Assembly: GCA_036346255.1 (NCBI GenBank)
Contig: CM070623.1
Location: 4,754,407 to 4,818,406 of the forward strand
DNA from: Ampelocalamus luodianensis
Lineage: Eukaryota > Streptophyta > Magnoliopsida > Poales > Poaceae
DNA length: 64,000 nucleotides
Direction of reading: 5' to 3'
The notes under the pieces were generated by a model, which was not told the origin of the DNA, did no database searches, and saw only the letters and a list, made by a program, of their open reading frames with translations. The position numbers and the translations under genes were made by a program. Shown piece after piece: positions 1 through 11,600 of the stretch (the stretch's first letter is position 1; each line of letters opens with the position of its first letter).

Positions 1-324
1 TCATTTGTTGCATCGTGCATGATGTCGCTCCTTATGCATGCAACCAAACCCCGCCAGCTGTAATCCACAACTTTATTATAAAATCTATTTCAATTTGCAA
101 TCATGTAAAGCCACCGACTTCAATTCTCGTTCTCTTATAGCATTGAATTCTTGTTGTACAAAGACAGGGAACAACATAAAAATAAAGATCCAAAAGACGT
201 GTTGTGAAAGTGGACACTAAAAATAATGGTCCACATATCTTATGCAACAAATTACATCTCTTTTCCCAAATATCGGACAACATCGCGCATAGCAACCATA
301 AACCGTAAAACTTACAAAAATTTA

Positions 325-420
325 AAAATTCGGCTACACAAATTAAAAATATATATAAATTCCGCTACACATAAATTAAAAAATATATAAATTCCGCTAC
401 ACATAAATTAAAAAAAATTA
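325..420. repeat. 32-bp tandem repeat, 3 copies
   Basis: Three adjacent copies (325-356, 357-388, 389-420) of an AT-rich unit centred on ttccgctacacataaatt. The second and third copies are nearly identical. It lies in the intron or flank left of UGT80 exon 13. Confidence 0.8.
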
Positions 421-424
421 CAGA

Positions 425-545
425 GTTCCTGTCGCCAATTGAATCGCGATAAGAATGAAATTTCAATCGCTCCTTTAACAATAGGGTCTCTGTCGCCAAT
501 TGGAGTGGCAACAAGAGCCTGTCGCCATTTCAAATGGCGACAAGG
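425..545. repeat. cluster of tgtcgcca motifs with a perfect 23-bp palindrome
   Basis: The motif gtcgccaatt/gtcgccattt occurs three times within 120 bp. The last copy forms a perfect inverted repeat at 520-542 (tgtcgccattt, one spacer base, aaatggcgaca). Clustered short inverted motifs of this kind are common in subterminal regions of DNA transposons. I could not find matching element ends. Confidence 0.5.
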
Positions 546-1249
546 GCCTAGTTTCATAATTGTTTTTTCGACTATTTATTTTGTAATTATCTTTTAAAAT
601 AATAATATTTTTTAAAAAAAATCCACATGTAATGGGGCAATCAGTTTTTTTCACCACAGCAAGCAAGTTTTTTAATACTGATTTATTGACAATTACTTAA
701 AAATAAATAGTTTAAACTAATGTTAGTATTAGTGTATTACTATACCAGCTTATCTACACAAGTGATAATGACTGGGAGAACTTTTTACTGACAGTATTTG
801 AAACACTAGTGGCAATATCTATCTGAGGCAATAGTGGCAACTGGCAAGTGCTTGCTGCAAATCTAAAAGCAGTAATAACCAGCATGCTACCGCCATGCAG
901 TGTTGTGTTAGCCAATTGCATGATGGCATCTAAATATCTAATCCTCTACTATCGTAAGAATAAATCGAGGTAATGTTCAATTCTGAAAGGATTTGTTTAA
1001 TCTTTGGATTATTTGATTATGTCAAAAAAGAAACCTCAATCCTATAATGACTTGGATGAGGCAACCATTATCTTTTAATTATGCTATGATCAAAATTTGT
1101 TTGTGCCACCCAGATCCTCATGTGTCAACTATGGATGGATTGCAGAAACATCACTTCTGCATCGCGCAAGTACCAGAAACTGAAAGTCTGAAGATAAATT
1201 CTTTCTTCCAACCCAAACAAACAAGGTGTGATCAGTATTTCATTTCACG

Positions 1250-1693
1250 ATAGTACGAAACCAGACTGGACCGGCAGTTCGACTGGAAAATACCAAGACC
1301 GTGCCTGGTCTGGGTCTGGTTTCGAGCAAAGACCGCCACGCATGTGAGCCGCTCTTAACCTGTTACACATGGTCAGACCGACGGTTTTGCGCTAAACCGC
1401 CTTAAAACTGGGACTGGTCAAACCGACCGACGCACTACAAATGAAAAAATATTTGCGGCCCGCAGGGAGTCAAACTCAGACCTCAAGGCAGCCGTGTGAG
1501 CTGCCCCAGTGCCCTTATGAAACCATCTGGGCAAAGTTGGTTTGTTGCCTTAGGAGGCAAAATAAGTATACTTAATCATTTCTTCTCTACCAAACTGACA
1601 ATAAATATTATTGTATTTTTTTCGAACCGGCGGTTGGACCGCGAACCGAGAAACTCACTGGGTCAATCACCGGTCCGATTTTTTGTACTATGT
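1250..1693. mobile_element. hAT-type MITE, 444 bp
   Basis: The ends are imperfect inverted repeats (tagtacgaaaccagactgg at left; the right end reads aatcaccggtccgattttttgtacta). The flanks carry a near-identical 8-bp duplication (atttcacg 1242-1249; atttcaca 1694-1701). The interior has no coding capacity. The exact ends are uncertain by 1-2 bases. Confidence 0.55.
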
Positions 1694-2538
1694 ATTTCAC
1701 AGGGGAAAAAACCTTTTTAGGTATTGCGAGTCCATGAGTCACCCTATTTGGAGAAAAAAAAATTGAAATTGGGCTAGGCCTTTTTGGCAAAACAAGACTT
1801 CACTACTGCATAGTTAGAAAAGCATGAAATCCCTAAATGACTAAGAATCACTATTTAGTCTGAAGAACGTAGTGAAGTAAAAATAGCATATTTAATTTGC
1901 AGGAATTGACGCAAATAACTAATGCATTACTATTGTAGACCAAACATCTGTACATTGAGCACATGGAGCATATGAGTCCAAGGCAAAGACAACACAGGTC
2001 TAATCCTACACTAATACAATTACATCCTTAACAGTCTGAGGCCCCTGAGCAGCTCCTTTGTTAAGGGATAGGAGCAGTAGATGCATGAGGTCACCTTATT
2101 CAATGAAGTAAATCCTGGAGAACACACAATGACCCCAAGCCAAGAGAGACAGTAGCTACTAATTACTTAAACTCCTTATTAACTTAAATTGACAGATGTT
2201 GGAATGCCACACATGTTCGAATGTAAGAAATCATGTTATAATCTGAAAGAGGGATCATTTAAAAACAAATTATGTGTATTCGTATCTAGTCTTCGTGCAT
2301 ACAAGATCGTGGTTCTTAATAGAGTGGATGAAATATACGAGTTTAGTTGTCAAGGTGAAAATCCAACAAACTGTGTATATTCACATCCTATTCACAGCAT
2401 TGCCTTCTATGCATATCTCTTTGACTCTTAACATATTGTTGTTATCTATTTCCATGATATCATACAAAAATTATAGCAACATTGAGAAGAACAGAGTTAT
2501 GCTCTCTTGCTCACATGCAAAGAAGTTTTAGAAGTTAC

Positions 2539-2688
2539 CTCTCGATCCATCATGAATTTTATAGCATCAACCAACTTCTGCAAACTGAACTGATCAACCG
2601 GTATAGGTGGAGGCCCCACCCCTCTAGCATGCACCCGATCTCCCCAGAACGGTTGGTCACCAAAGAAGGGTACAATAGTTGTAGGGCA
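2539..2688 (-). CDS. UGT80A: UGT80 exon 13 (last exon in window)
   Basis: 150 bp (50 codons), acceptor TTGTAG and donor GTAACT. It encodes CPTTIVPFFGDQPFWGDRVH and onward to DAIKFMMDRE. The FFGDQ segment contacts the sugar in the family. The donor shows that at least one more exon follows. I found no match to the C-terminal tail in 1-2538, so it should lie left of position 1. Confidence 0.92.
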
Positions 2689-5600
2689 CTACAAGTCACA
2701 AAAAGAATAGATTTGAAGAACTAAATTAATTTCAAGAATTAGAAGAACTAAATTAATCCTGCCATACTAGTGCGCAGCAAGGTGGGTTTTTAGTCACATA
2801 GTCAACTCCATTGAATGGGCAGTGCCAGTTCCTTTGTTATCTATTGGCAGTAATAGGCAATAGGCATGCTACCAGAAAAAATACTGCCCATAAGGAGTTT
2901 TGAGCATACCATGACTAGTAGGATGAAAACCAATTGGTTTGAACCGATTCCCAACAAAAACAAACTAGAAATAATTAGTTTAAAAGCAACCCTTTTAATA
3001 CCGTGTTTACATCTGGAATACTGTAAAAGTCAGGTAGAAAAGAATTGGGACGAACAGATCATAACTCGGTGCAACTCAAAAGTAGAAAAGCCTGAGAGAG
3101 AGAGAGAGAGAGTATACTGCTGCTTTGAGGCCAGCAGCTGTGGTTCCAGCACCACCATGATGCACCTATGGATGTCAAAACAAAAGAGTGAGCCCTCCTC
3201 TCACTAGTAATCACTAGAAGTAAAACATTATATTAATATAGAAGATATTATGCTCATGCACCAAGAATGACAAGCAACGGCTTACCACTGCCTTGCACTG
3301 CAGAAAAGCCAGTCATGAGGGCAGTTGTCAAGTAGATATACAGTGTCTTTTGGTTCTGCCACTGCCAAAAATTCTGGAGTTGTCAGGATGAAATAGAAGT
3401 ATATGCAAACAAACAAATAGTGCAAGATGAAATCAAAGTATATGCAAACAAACAAATAGTGCAACAAGCCCACAACTCACAGGATAAACTTACAGGTTCC
3501 AAGGCCACCCCAACCTTTGTTAATGATACCTCTCTGTCCAGTCATTTCGAGTGCTTTGACGATGATTTCAGTCATCTTTGCTGGATCTTGAACTGGCTAA
3601 TAAATCGGAAAAAAGGAGTCAATTTTCTAAAGTAGTTAACAGGGACTATCATGGTCTTTGGCTCAATAGTACTCTACAACTTCACAGTAACATTAGAATA
3701 GAACCCTAGATTCACGATTTTTAATCCTTCAAGCATGAAAGTACATGTCTAGAATCTGCCTATGCATACTGCACACTGCACAGAGCAGCAGTCAGGCAGC
3801 TCATAATCATGGGATTCATGGCAACAAAGTTTTGAAAAGAATGAACAAGAAAATAGTACATATGTTCAGGTGCTCATGTCATATTAAGTACCAAATTTCT
3901 TTACAATGAACCAACACAACTTGACCTCTTCTGAGATCAAAGCATGAAACTACAATCGCAGAATGGCTACAAAAATCACAATATAATGAAGTGCCTGTGT
4001 TTTAAATTATAATTTTTTGGACATTTCTTCTAGACATATTGAATTTTATGTACATGTTTCTGTAGCGTAAAAGTTAAGGGTTTTCCTTAACAAAATGATT
4101 TCCTGGCATCCACACACCATGTTTCTACAGAGTAAGAACTAAACATTTGTACTTGCAATCACACAAATAACTTCTGCTATGAGATGCTGCAAAACTTCTC
4201 AGTGATAAACCAGTTTATAATTATCTGCTTTTGCAACTAGCAAAAAGCATGCATGAGGCAGTTTTCTGCAGTAAAACAGCCCAGCGTTTCAAAAATCCAC
4301 AAGGTGCATTGACTGTCAGTGACATCAGGCAATTCACTAAAAGATTCCATATGCAAATAATCATATATTGTTAGGCAGTTTAAACTATAGACACAAGTGC
4401 AGGTCAACAAAATGTGCTAGCATGCACTAGATCAGAATTGAGAAAATAACACATAAAACAATTATGAAGTAAATATAAAGCAAGGTCAAACTGATCTTAC
4501 AAGGCTACCAAAACCAACATATATGGGCTTGTCACCGGCTTCAAGCCATTTCACAAGTGATTCAGGTGGTACATAGTTGGAAGCAAGATCGAGGAAGCAA
4601 AATCCAACAACATCAATCTTGGGGCCCCAGTCTGCATTACAATAGATGGCAACCCGAAGTGAGTTACAAAAAATCACAAATAAAATTACTCAGTTGAGGA
4701 TAAACACGACCTGAAATTGTTTTATCAACAAGCTACTCCATTAGTACATCACAACCATGGTTATTAAGGCGCTAAGGCGAGGCGAGGCGCCAACGCACCG
4801 GCTGGACGCCTAGGCGATGTCGTGGTGCCACACCAACATGAAGAAAGAGATAAAAACGTTACAGGCAGAGGAAAAGAAAAGAAAAAAGGAGGAGGAGAAT
4901 AAGGGAAAAGAGAAAGTGGCATGTCCCAGCCCATCTTGCCCCAACTGCCCAACACCCTCCCTCTTCCGCAGTCCTCTCTCAACTAACCCTAGCCACCTCC
5001 TCTCCCCAGTGCCCATCCCCGTACCTCTCTCTCTCTCTCTCTCGCCCCGTGGTGGAGAGTAGGGTTGGAAAAATAGCTCAAGGCTCGGGCTCGTGAATTT
5101 TCGAACCGAGCCGAGCCCCCTATCCAGCTCGCAAAGAAAACGAGTCGAGCTCGAGCTGGCTTGCGAGTGGCTCGCAAGCCTCATTTGGCTCGGCCCACGA
5201 AGGCCTAGCGCCCAAATCACCAATTCCCCCAAATCCCCAACCCTACACAGCTAACCTCGATCCCCAATCCAATTCCCCCGGATCCCCCTTTCTTTCCCGA
5301 GTCCCGACCCTTCTAGGCTTCCACCGTGCCACAGCGCCCCTTTCCCCTACTCCTCGCCAGCACTGGCTTCAAGCACTCCATCTTGATCTTCCTGCAGCAG
5401 CCCATGTCGGCGCACACCGCCTTGCTCCTCGACGCCATGGCCTCCTTCCTCACCCGCCACCACCACGCCAAAGGGCTACGGATGCCGACCTCTCCAAGTC
5501 CAGCGCCCCACACGCCATCCAAGAATGCAGGAAGCTCTTATCCCGCAGAAGCCGAGGATGCCGGTGGCCCGCGCCGCCGGCTGGTGCGCCCCGCAGCCGA

Positions 5601-8600
5601 GCATGGTCACGACCCCCTCCGGAGCTTGGCCACCGTGCGCCTCGGAGGCCGCCACAAGCGTGATGTGGTCGAAGAAGGGCGAGACGAGAGGAAGGCGAGC
5701 GAGCGCGCTGCTCGCGCTCGCGGGCACCGATGCCTCGTCCGATGAACTCCAAACTCCACCGCGGTGCCGATGTGCTTGTTTCTGTGCTATTCTTGCTATT
5801 TCATTTGTTAGGATGTGCTTGTTTTGGATGAACTGAATGACTGATGCAATGGGTCTTGAACTCTTGATCTAGTAAGACCAGTTTAGATTAATTGATTGCA
5901 ATGTGGAGATCGTTCAGATTTTTTGTTAGCAGAAACCTTCTCTGATCGTAGTCTATAATGTTATTTCTGCCCTCGCGAGCCGCCCTCCTAGCTCGTTTCC
6001 GAAACGAGCCGAGTCGAGCCCACTGTTCATCCGAGCCTAAATGAGCCTGGCTCGAGCCGACTCGGCTCGACTCGTTTCCATCCCTAGTGGCGAGCAGCAA
6101 GGGTGGTGGCGACGGCGGCGATGATGATGAGAAACTACATTAGCAACGACGGAGACGACAAGCAACAACAACGACAGCATCAGCGAGTTTTATCCCTCCC
6201 GATCAGCCTTTGTCACCATCGATCTACCTCTTAAGGCGAGGCGACCAGCTGTGGCTACCTCACCGGACCACCTTGACGCCTAAGCGACAATTAGGCGGCA
6301 CCTAATTGACGCCTTAATAACCATGATCACAACTCCAATCATTATCTCGATATTAATATGAAAGCACCTTAATAATCAGCAGTGAAAAGTCTTAACTATA
6401 TGATACTTACCAAGCATTTCCCTAATGTTATAGTTTAAATAACAGAATTAGCTACAGTAAACAGGCAGTTGAGAATTTGAGATGCTACATTGCTACTAGC
6501 AAACTACTCGTCACTCACAACTTGAAGCCTGCCGTTATATATTGAGAAGTTATCACTTAGGTCCTGGTGTACATCCCTTTTCCAGAACATCAATATTCTT
6601 TCTTTTCCGATTTTCCTTGGTTCCTTGCTACCATGAAATGAAATATTTCCTATATTACATACGGTGCTGGTGATTGTGACTGTGTTCAAAGTTGCATTTG
6701 CAGCTATTGCTGATCCACATCGCCATGCGTAGATGGAGAATGTTGGCCTATTTGGCCAAATGGACCTGGTAGGCTCGTACTAACTTCACTTTATTATGCC
6801 CATTTGTATATTTGTGCATGGAAACAACTTTTTTTTTTTGCCATGTAACTTTTAGATTCGCTCTAATCAAGCTTATCATTTAATTGAAGAGTGTTTAACA
6901 CCAGAAAACGGGGTAAAAAGAAATCATAGGACCATATAAATACCTGCAAACTTTGGCAACTAATGCAACAAAAAAATGACAAGGTTAAGCATGATCTGAA
7001 GAGGACATGCATAAAATTTCAGCTCAAACTATCATGGACCTTTCGGTTTTGGAACAAGGTGAGGACTCCAGATGTATCCATGAGGAACGTCATTCCCAGA
7101 ACCCTGTGCACCACTTAGGTATGTTACTGGACGCAGCTTCAACTTTTTCTTCCTAAATTCATTTATCATATCCCGTATTCCAAGCCAAATCATAGAGTCA
7201 ACAATTTGGTATGAAAGCTGCAAATGTAGAAAATCATTAGAAGATTAGTTATCAGATCAGATGAGCAAAAATACTATACTGTAAGAAATTATATCTAGGC
7301 ATCCAATTCAAATATAGATATTCAAAAGATGCTTTTAAGTTAGGTTGAGCTTAAGCTTCTGGTTGCAAAAGATGAATCCATCCACACTGCATTTCAGCAA
7401 CTGACAAGAAAGATAAACTCAGCATTGTAACACGTAATGCACATTGATGGAGTTTGGCCCTGCAATCCCCAAATATGCACACTTATGCAACTAAAGAAGG
7501 GTGTGCATTAAGTTGAGCATGACATGAGAAACACCATACCCAAATAAAACCACAAATCCTACCGTTAGATTGTCATGAATAGAGCAGTTAAGTGATTTCA
7601 GATATCACATCAAAGTAAAGGATGCCAAGTAAAATGTATTGTTGTCAAAAGGCACCTAATGCTTATACGTAAGAGGTCCTGATGACAGTACCGAGAAAAT
7701 AAGAATCTGATAGTTGGAAAGAAAATTCATTTGAAAGCGATTACAAAGAAGAAACATAAAATTAATTTATGAAAATAAAACGTAAAAGCAAATAGTAGGG
7801 CACATACTTGGACAAGGAACAAGGTAATAGCTATAAATAGAACAAATTCCTGATTGAAAGAAACATGAGGTTTCCAGCTACCTTGTTGCATTGATTTTCA
7901 TCAATTAGCACACTGACAAATCACAAATCAAAGGCCAGCCTTGCCAATCAGTTTTACCAATATAGGACCAATCAACATAGTATTCCTAATCTTTATGCCA
8001 TGAAACCAACTAACCAACTATAGATTTTGAATATAACAGGTATTCATGCATATATATGATAGCAAATCAACTGGGATTCACTACAGAAAAAAATGGAAAA
8101 TACCTAGTGGTACTACTCCTTTGGATGCTTCTATACTCACAGGTCCCAATTCACATGGACCTCTAACTCTATCCATAGAAGAAGCAAAAGAGAAATAATA
8201 ACAGATGGCGAAAAAATATTCTTTTTCTTTCTTTCTTCTTTAAAACAATTTCCCACCATTATCTCTGTTTTTGTTTCTTCTGTCGATTAGGCAAGGAAAT
8301 GGAATTCACATGATGACAAATCACTCTGGAACATATTATGTTTATCCTCTTCATGAAATTTGCAATGATTTAGAAGGGTCCACATTGTTAGAGTACATGT
8401 CTTGTTTGCAAGATTATTAGAGATAGAATAGAATCAATTAGGATTTGTATCCGATATGATTCCTTCCATCTCTAGTAGTCTTCTATATTTCTAGTAGATT
8501 GACTTGATCTCCAAGTCACCTTGTACTGATATATGTGCCCTCCAAGGCTCAAGAAATACATCCAATTATTCCAACTATTCTATCTTCCTACATGGTATCA

Positions 8601-11600
8601 GAGCGGGTTCGCATCTGGGCCTATTCATAGCCACCACCAAAATTCCGCCGCGCACCGTCCCGGGAAAGATGAACCAATCTCCATAATCTAATCTCCTGGG
8701 GCTGCACTAGATGTTTCTTCTGTTTTTTTTTCTCTGATCAATAGATTGATTCCTTCTTTCCTCTTCGATCAATAGATTGGTTCTCCCATCGATCCATAGA
8801 CCGGATCGGTTATGTTCTTCTCCACTGCCTGCCATGTCTGCCAATCATGATTGTCGCCTTCTTTCTCGCTCTCCCGTGTCTCTTGTGCGTCGTGGCACTC
8901 GCCGGCGCGCCATCGCCAAGCACGCCCTCTTTCACTAAGGTCGCATGCATGCATGCATGCATGCATATGCTCGTTATGTGACATTCTCTCCTCCATCTCG
9001 CCGGCTTCCTTGTCGCCAATCTATGTTCTTTCGCAACCCCAGCCGCATGGCTCACGCTGGCGCCCTCTACTTTTCGCCTCTTGCTATTGGCCGTCGCGCA
9101 CTCCACCGACGTCCGCCACCGAACTTCTTCCACGCAGTCCTTCGTCTATTTCTTTGCTGATACCAGTGCGCGATTCACGCTCAACTCCCTACCGTCTGCT
9201 TTTCTAATTGTTGCACTATCGGATTCTCTACTTCTTCACCAACACCAGTGCGCAACTCATGCTCAACTCCCTACCGTCGGCTTCTCTTATCGCTACACTG
9301 TTGGCTTCTCTCCTTTCTTCACTGCGGCAATCCTTTTTGCTGCCATTTCCTGCTGTTCTCAATGGCCAACACATATTTGCCTCCATTGTCCCTCTCCTTC
9401 TCTTTTCTTGGGACAGATAAAGCCCTCGGACATAGAAATAACCTCAACCCTAAGAAAGTAGCGAAGAGGACCTAGATCATACATGAGAAACTGCTCAATA
9501 AGACGCTCCTTGATAAAAGTGATGTACTGAGAATCATCTCTAGTAATGATTATATCATCAACATATAAAAGAAGCGTTCGACCGCAAGGCGAAGTGTGAA
9601 TAAAAAGAGCAAGATCATGAGCACTGCCAAAAAAACCAGCCGCAGTGACAATAGAAGAAACGATCAAACCAGGCACGAGGAGTATGATTGAGGCCATAAA
9701 GAGATCGGCGAAGGCGACAAACAATACCCTGGAATGTAATACCCGACGGTGGTCGCATATAAACCTCTCACGCAACTCAAAGATTGAGAAAAGAATTCTT
9801 GACATCAAGTCGAGAGATAGACCATACTCGAACAGACACCACAAAGAAGAAGAGTGCGAAAAGTGGTCATATGAGCCACGTGAGCAAAAGTCTCATCATA
9901 ACCACGACCATACTCCTCACAAACCCACGCCCACGAGACAAACCTTGTGGCGCTCAAGAGAACCATCGAGCGGGTCTTAACCTTATAGATCCACTTGATC
10001 GTGATAGGAGTAACACGCGCGAGAAGAGGGACAAGATCCCACGTGCCAGTACGCTCAAGGGCAGCAATCTCCTCTACCATTGCATGCTGCCACTCCTGAT
10101 GAACAGCAGCATCATGATAAGAGGTCGGTTCAAAGAAGAGCAAAGAACAAAGAAACCAAAGCACTCAGGAGGCCGAATAGACTGGCGATCACGAAGAGCA
10201 TATCGAGGAGAAGAGGCCGAAGAAGATGATCCATCAGAAGAAGATGGCACATCAAAAGAATCCTCAACTCGTGAACGACGAGTGTAGTAGAGAGGATGAG
10301 AAGGAACAAGGCCAGGAGGAACCTTTGAAGAGGGTATCGGTGGCGAAGGAGGTGCCGACGGTGAAAGAGACGCCGACAGGGAAGGAGGCACAGGGGAGGC
10401 CAAAGGCTGTAGTGGAGGTGTGGTGACTATAGGGGTGGCAGGATAAGTCAGGAAAGAAAGTGGCTCGATGAGAGATACTAGTGGTGGAAGGAGAAGGACG
10501 AGGGTAGAAAGGACGAAACTCATCAAAAGTGACACCCGAGAAATCCGTATTCGTCGGCCAACAGAATCCCAACAACGATATTCCTTATGTTCGCCGCTAT
10601 AGCCTAAAAACACACCGATGGATCGAGCGGTCACCAGGTGCGCCACGAGGTGCAAGAACATAGCACACACACCCAAAGAGGCAAAGACTGAATAATTAGG
10701 AGCCTTGCCACAGAGACATCCAACCGATCCTCCTCAAGAGCGTAAAAGCTAAATATTGATCAAAAGTGGCAGAGAAACAAATCTCACCTAGAAGTGCGAT
10801 GGAACAGAGAAGCAAGCATAAGAACACGGCTATCTCAAGAAGATGATGCTTTGTTCACCACACACTGCTCGGGCATGAGCATCGTGGCAAAAAAATTGAG
10901 AGTGCCCTACTCAAAGAAGAAAACAACAAAGAACCCCGACAAGTATTCCCAACAGAATCAAGACGAAAAACACGAATAGAGAGTCAAACCGAGTACGGAT
11001 CATGGTGGCAAAAGTCTTGTAGATGGATAGAACTCACTACGAGATGACAAAGTATATCCATGTGTCAAGAAAAGTCATCAATAAAAATTATATAATATCC
11101 ATGACCTCCTTTCGAAGCGAAAGAAGCCGGACCCCATACATCATAATGAACAAGATCAAGAGGACACTGTGACACTGACTCACTGGAAGGATAGGAGAGT
11201 TGAAGCTGTTTACCAAGCTTACAATCTTGACAATTTAGAGAAACATCACTGCATTACGCACTCTAAAAGATCACGATTTAACTAAAGATTGACGCGACCC
11301 GCAAAGATGTTTGGCCACTGAGCAAAAGACGCAGTGGTGGATGCAGCAGAAGCGGAGGCGCTGGTGGAGGTGACAAGACTGACAGGGGCAGCGAAAGGAA
11401 GATGAATCCAGTCAAACTCCCAGAGATGCCGTGAGTAACGGCGGCGAGGGCTAGTACCAACCGTAGTCCTCGCCATTGATCCTGAACACAACAAGAATCA
11501 GAATCGAGAATAACATGATAACCATGATCAGTAAGCTGACCAGCAGATATGAGTTGCATGGTTAGTTTGGGAACATGAGAAACAGGAGTTACATCACAAG

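Noticed and set aside
1..2538. The missing C-terminal exon(s) of UGT80
   Set aside because: I looked on the minus strand for the acidic/Ala-rich family tail and found no match, so I place it left of the window and do not call it here.
4764..5232. Minus-strand frame of 140 codons overlapping Ser/Pro-rich frames
   Set aside because: It crosses the boundary between two transposons (outer hAT and inner hAT starting at 5060), so it cannot be one gene.
8810..9461. Overlapping frames of 70-126 codons on both strands
   Set aside because: They are in the leader of the truncated copia element and around a (gcat)n microsatellite, and match no known domain.
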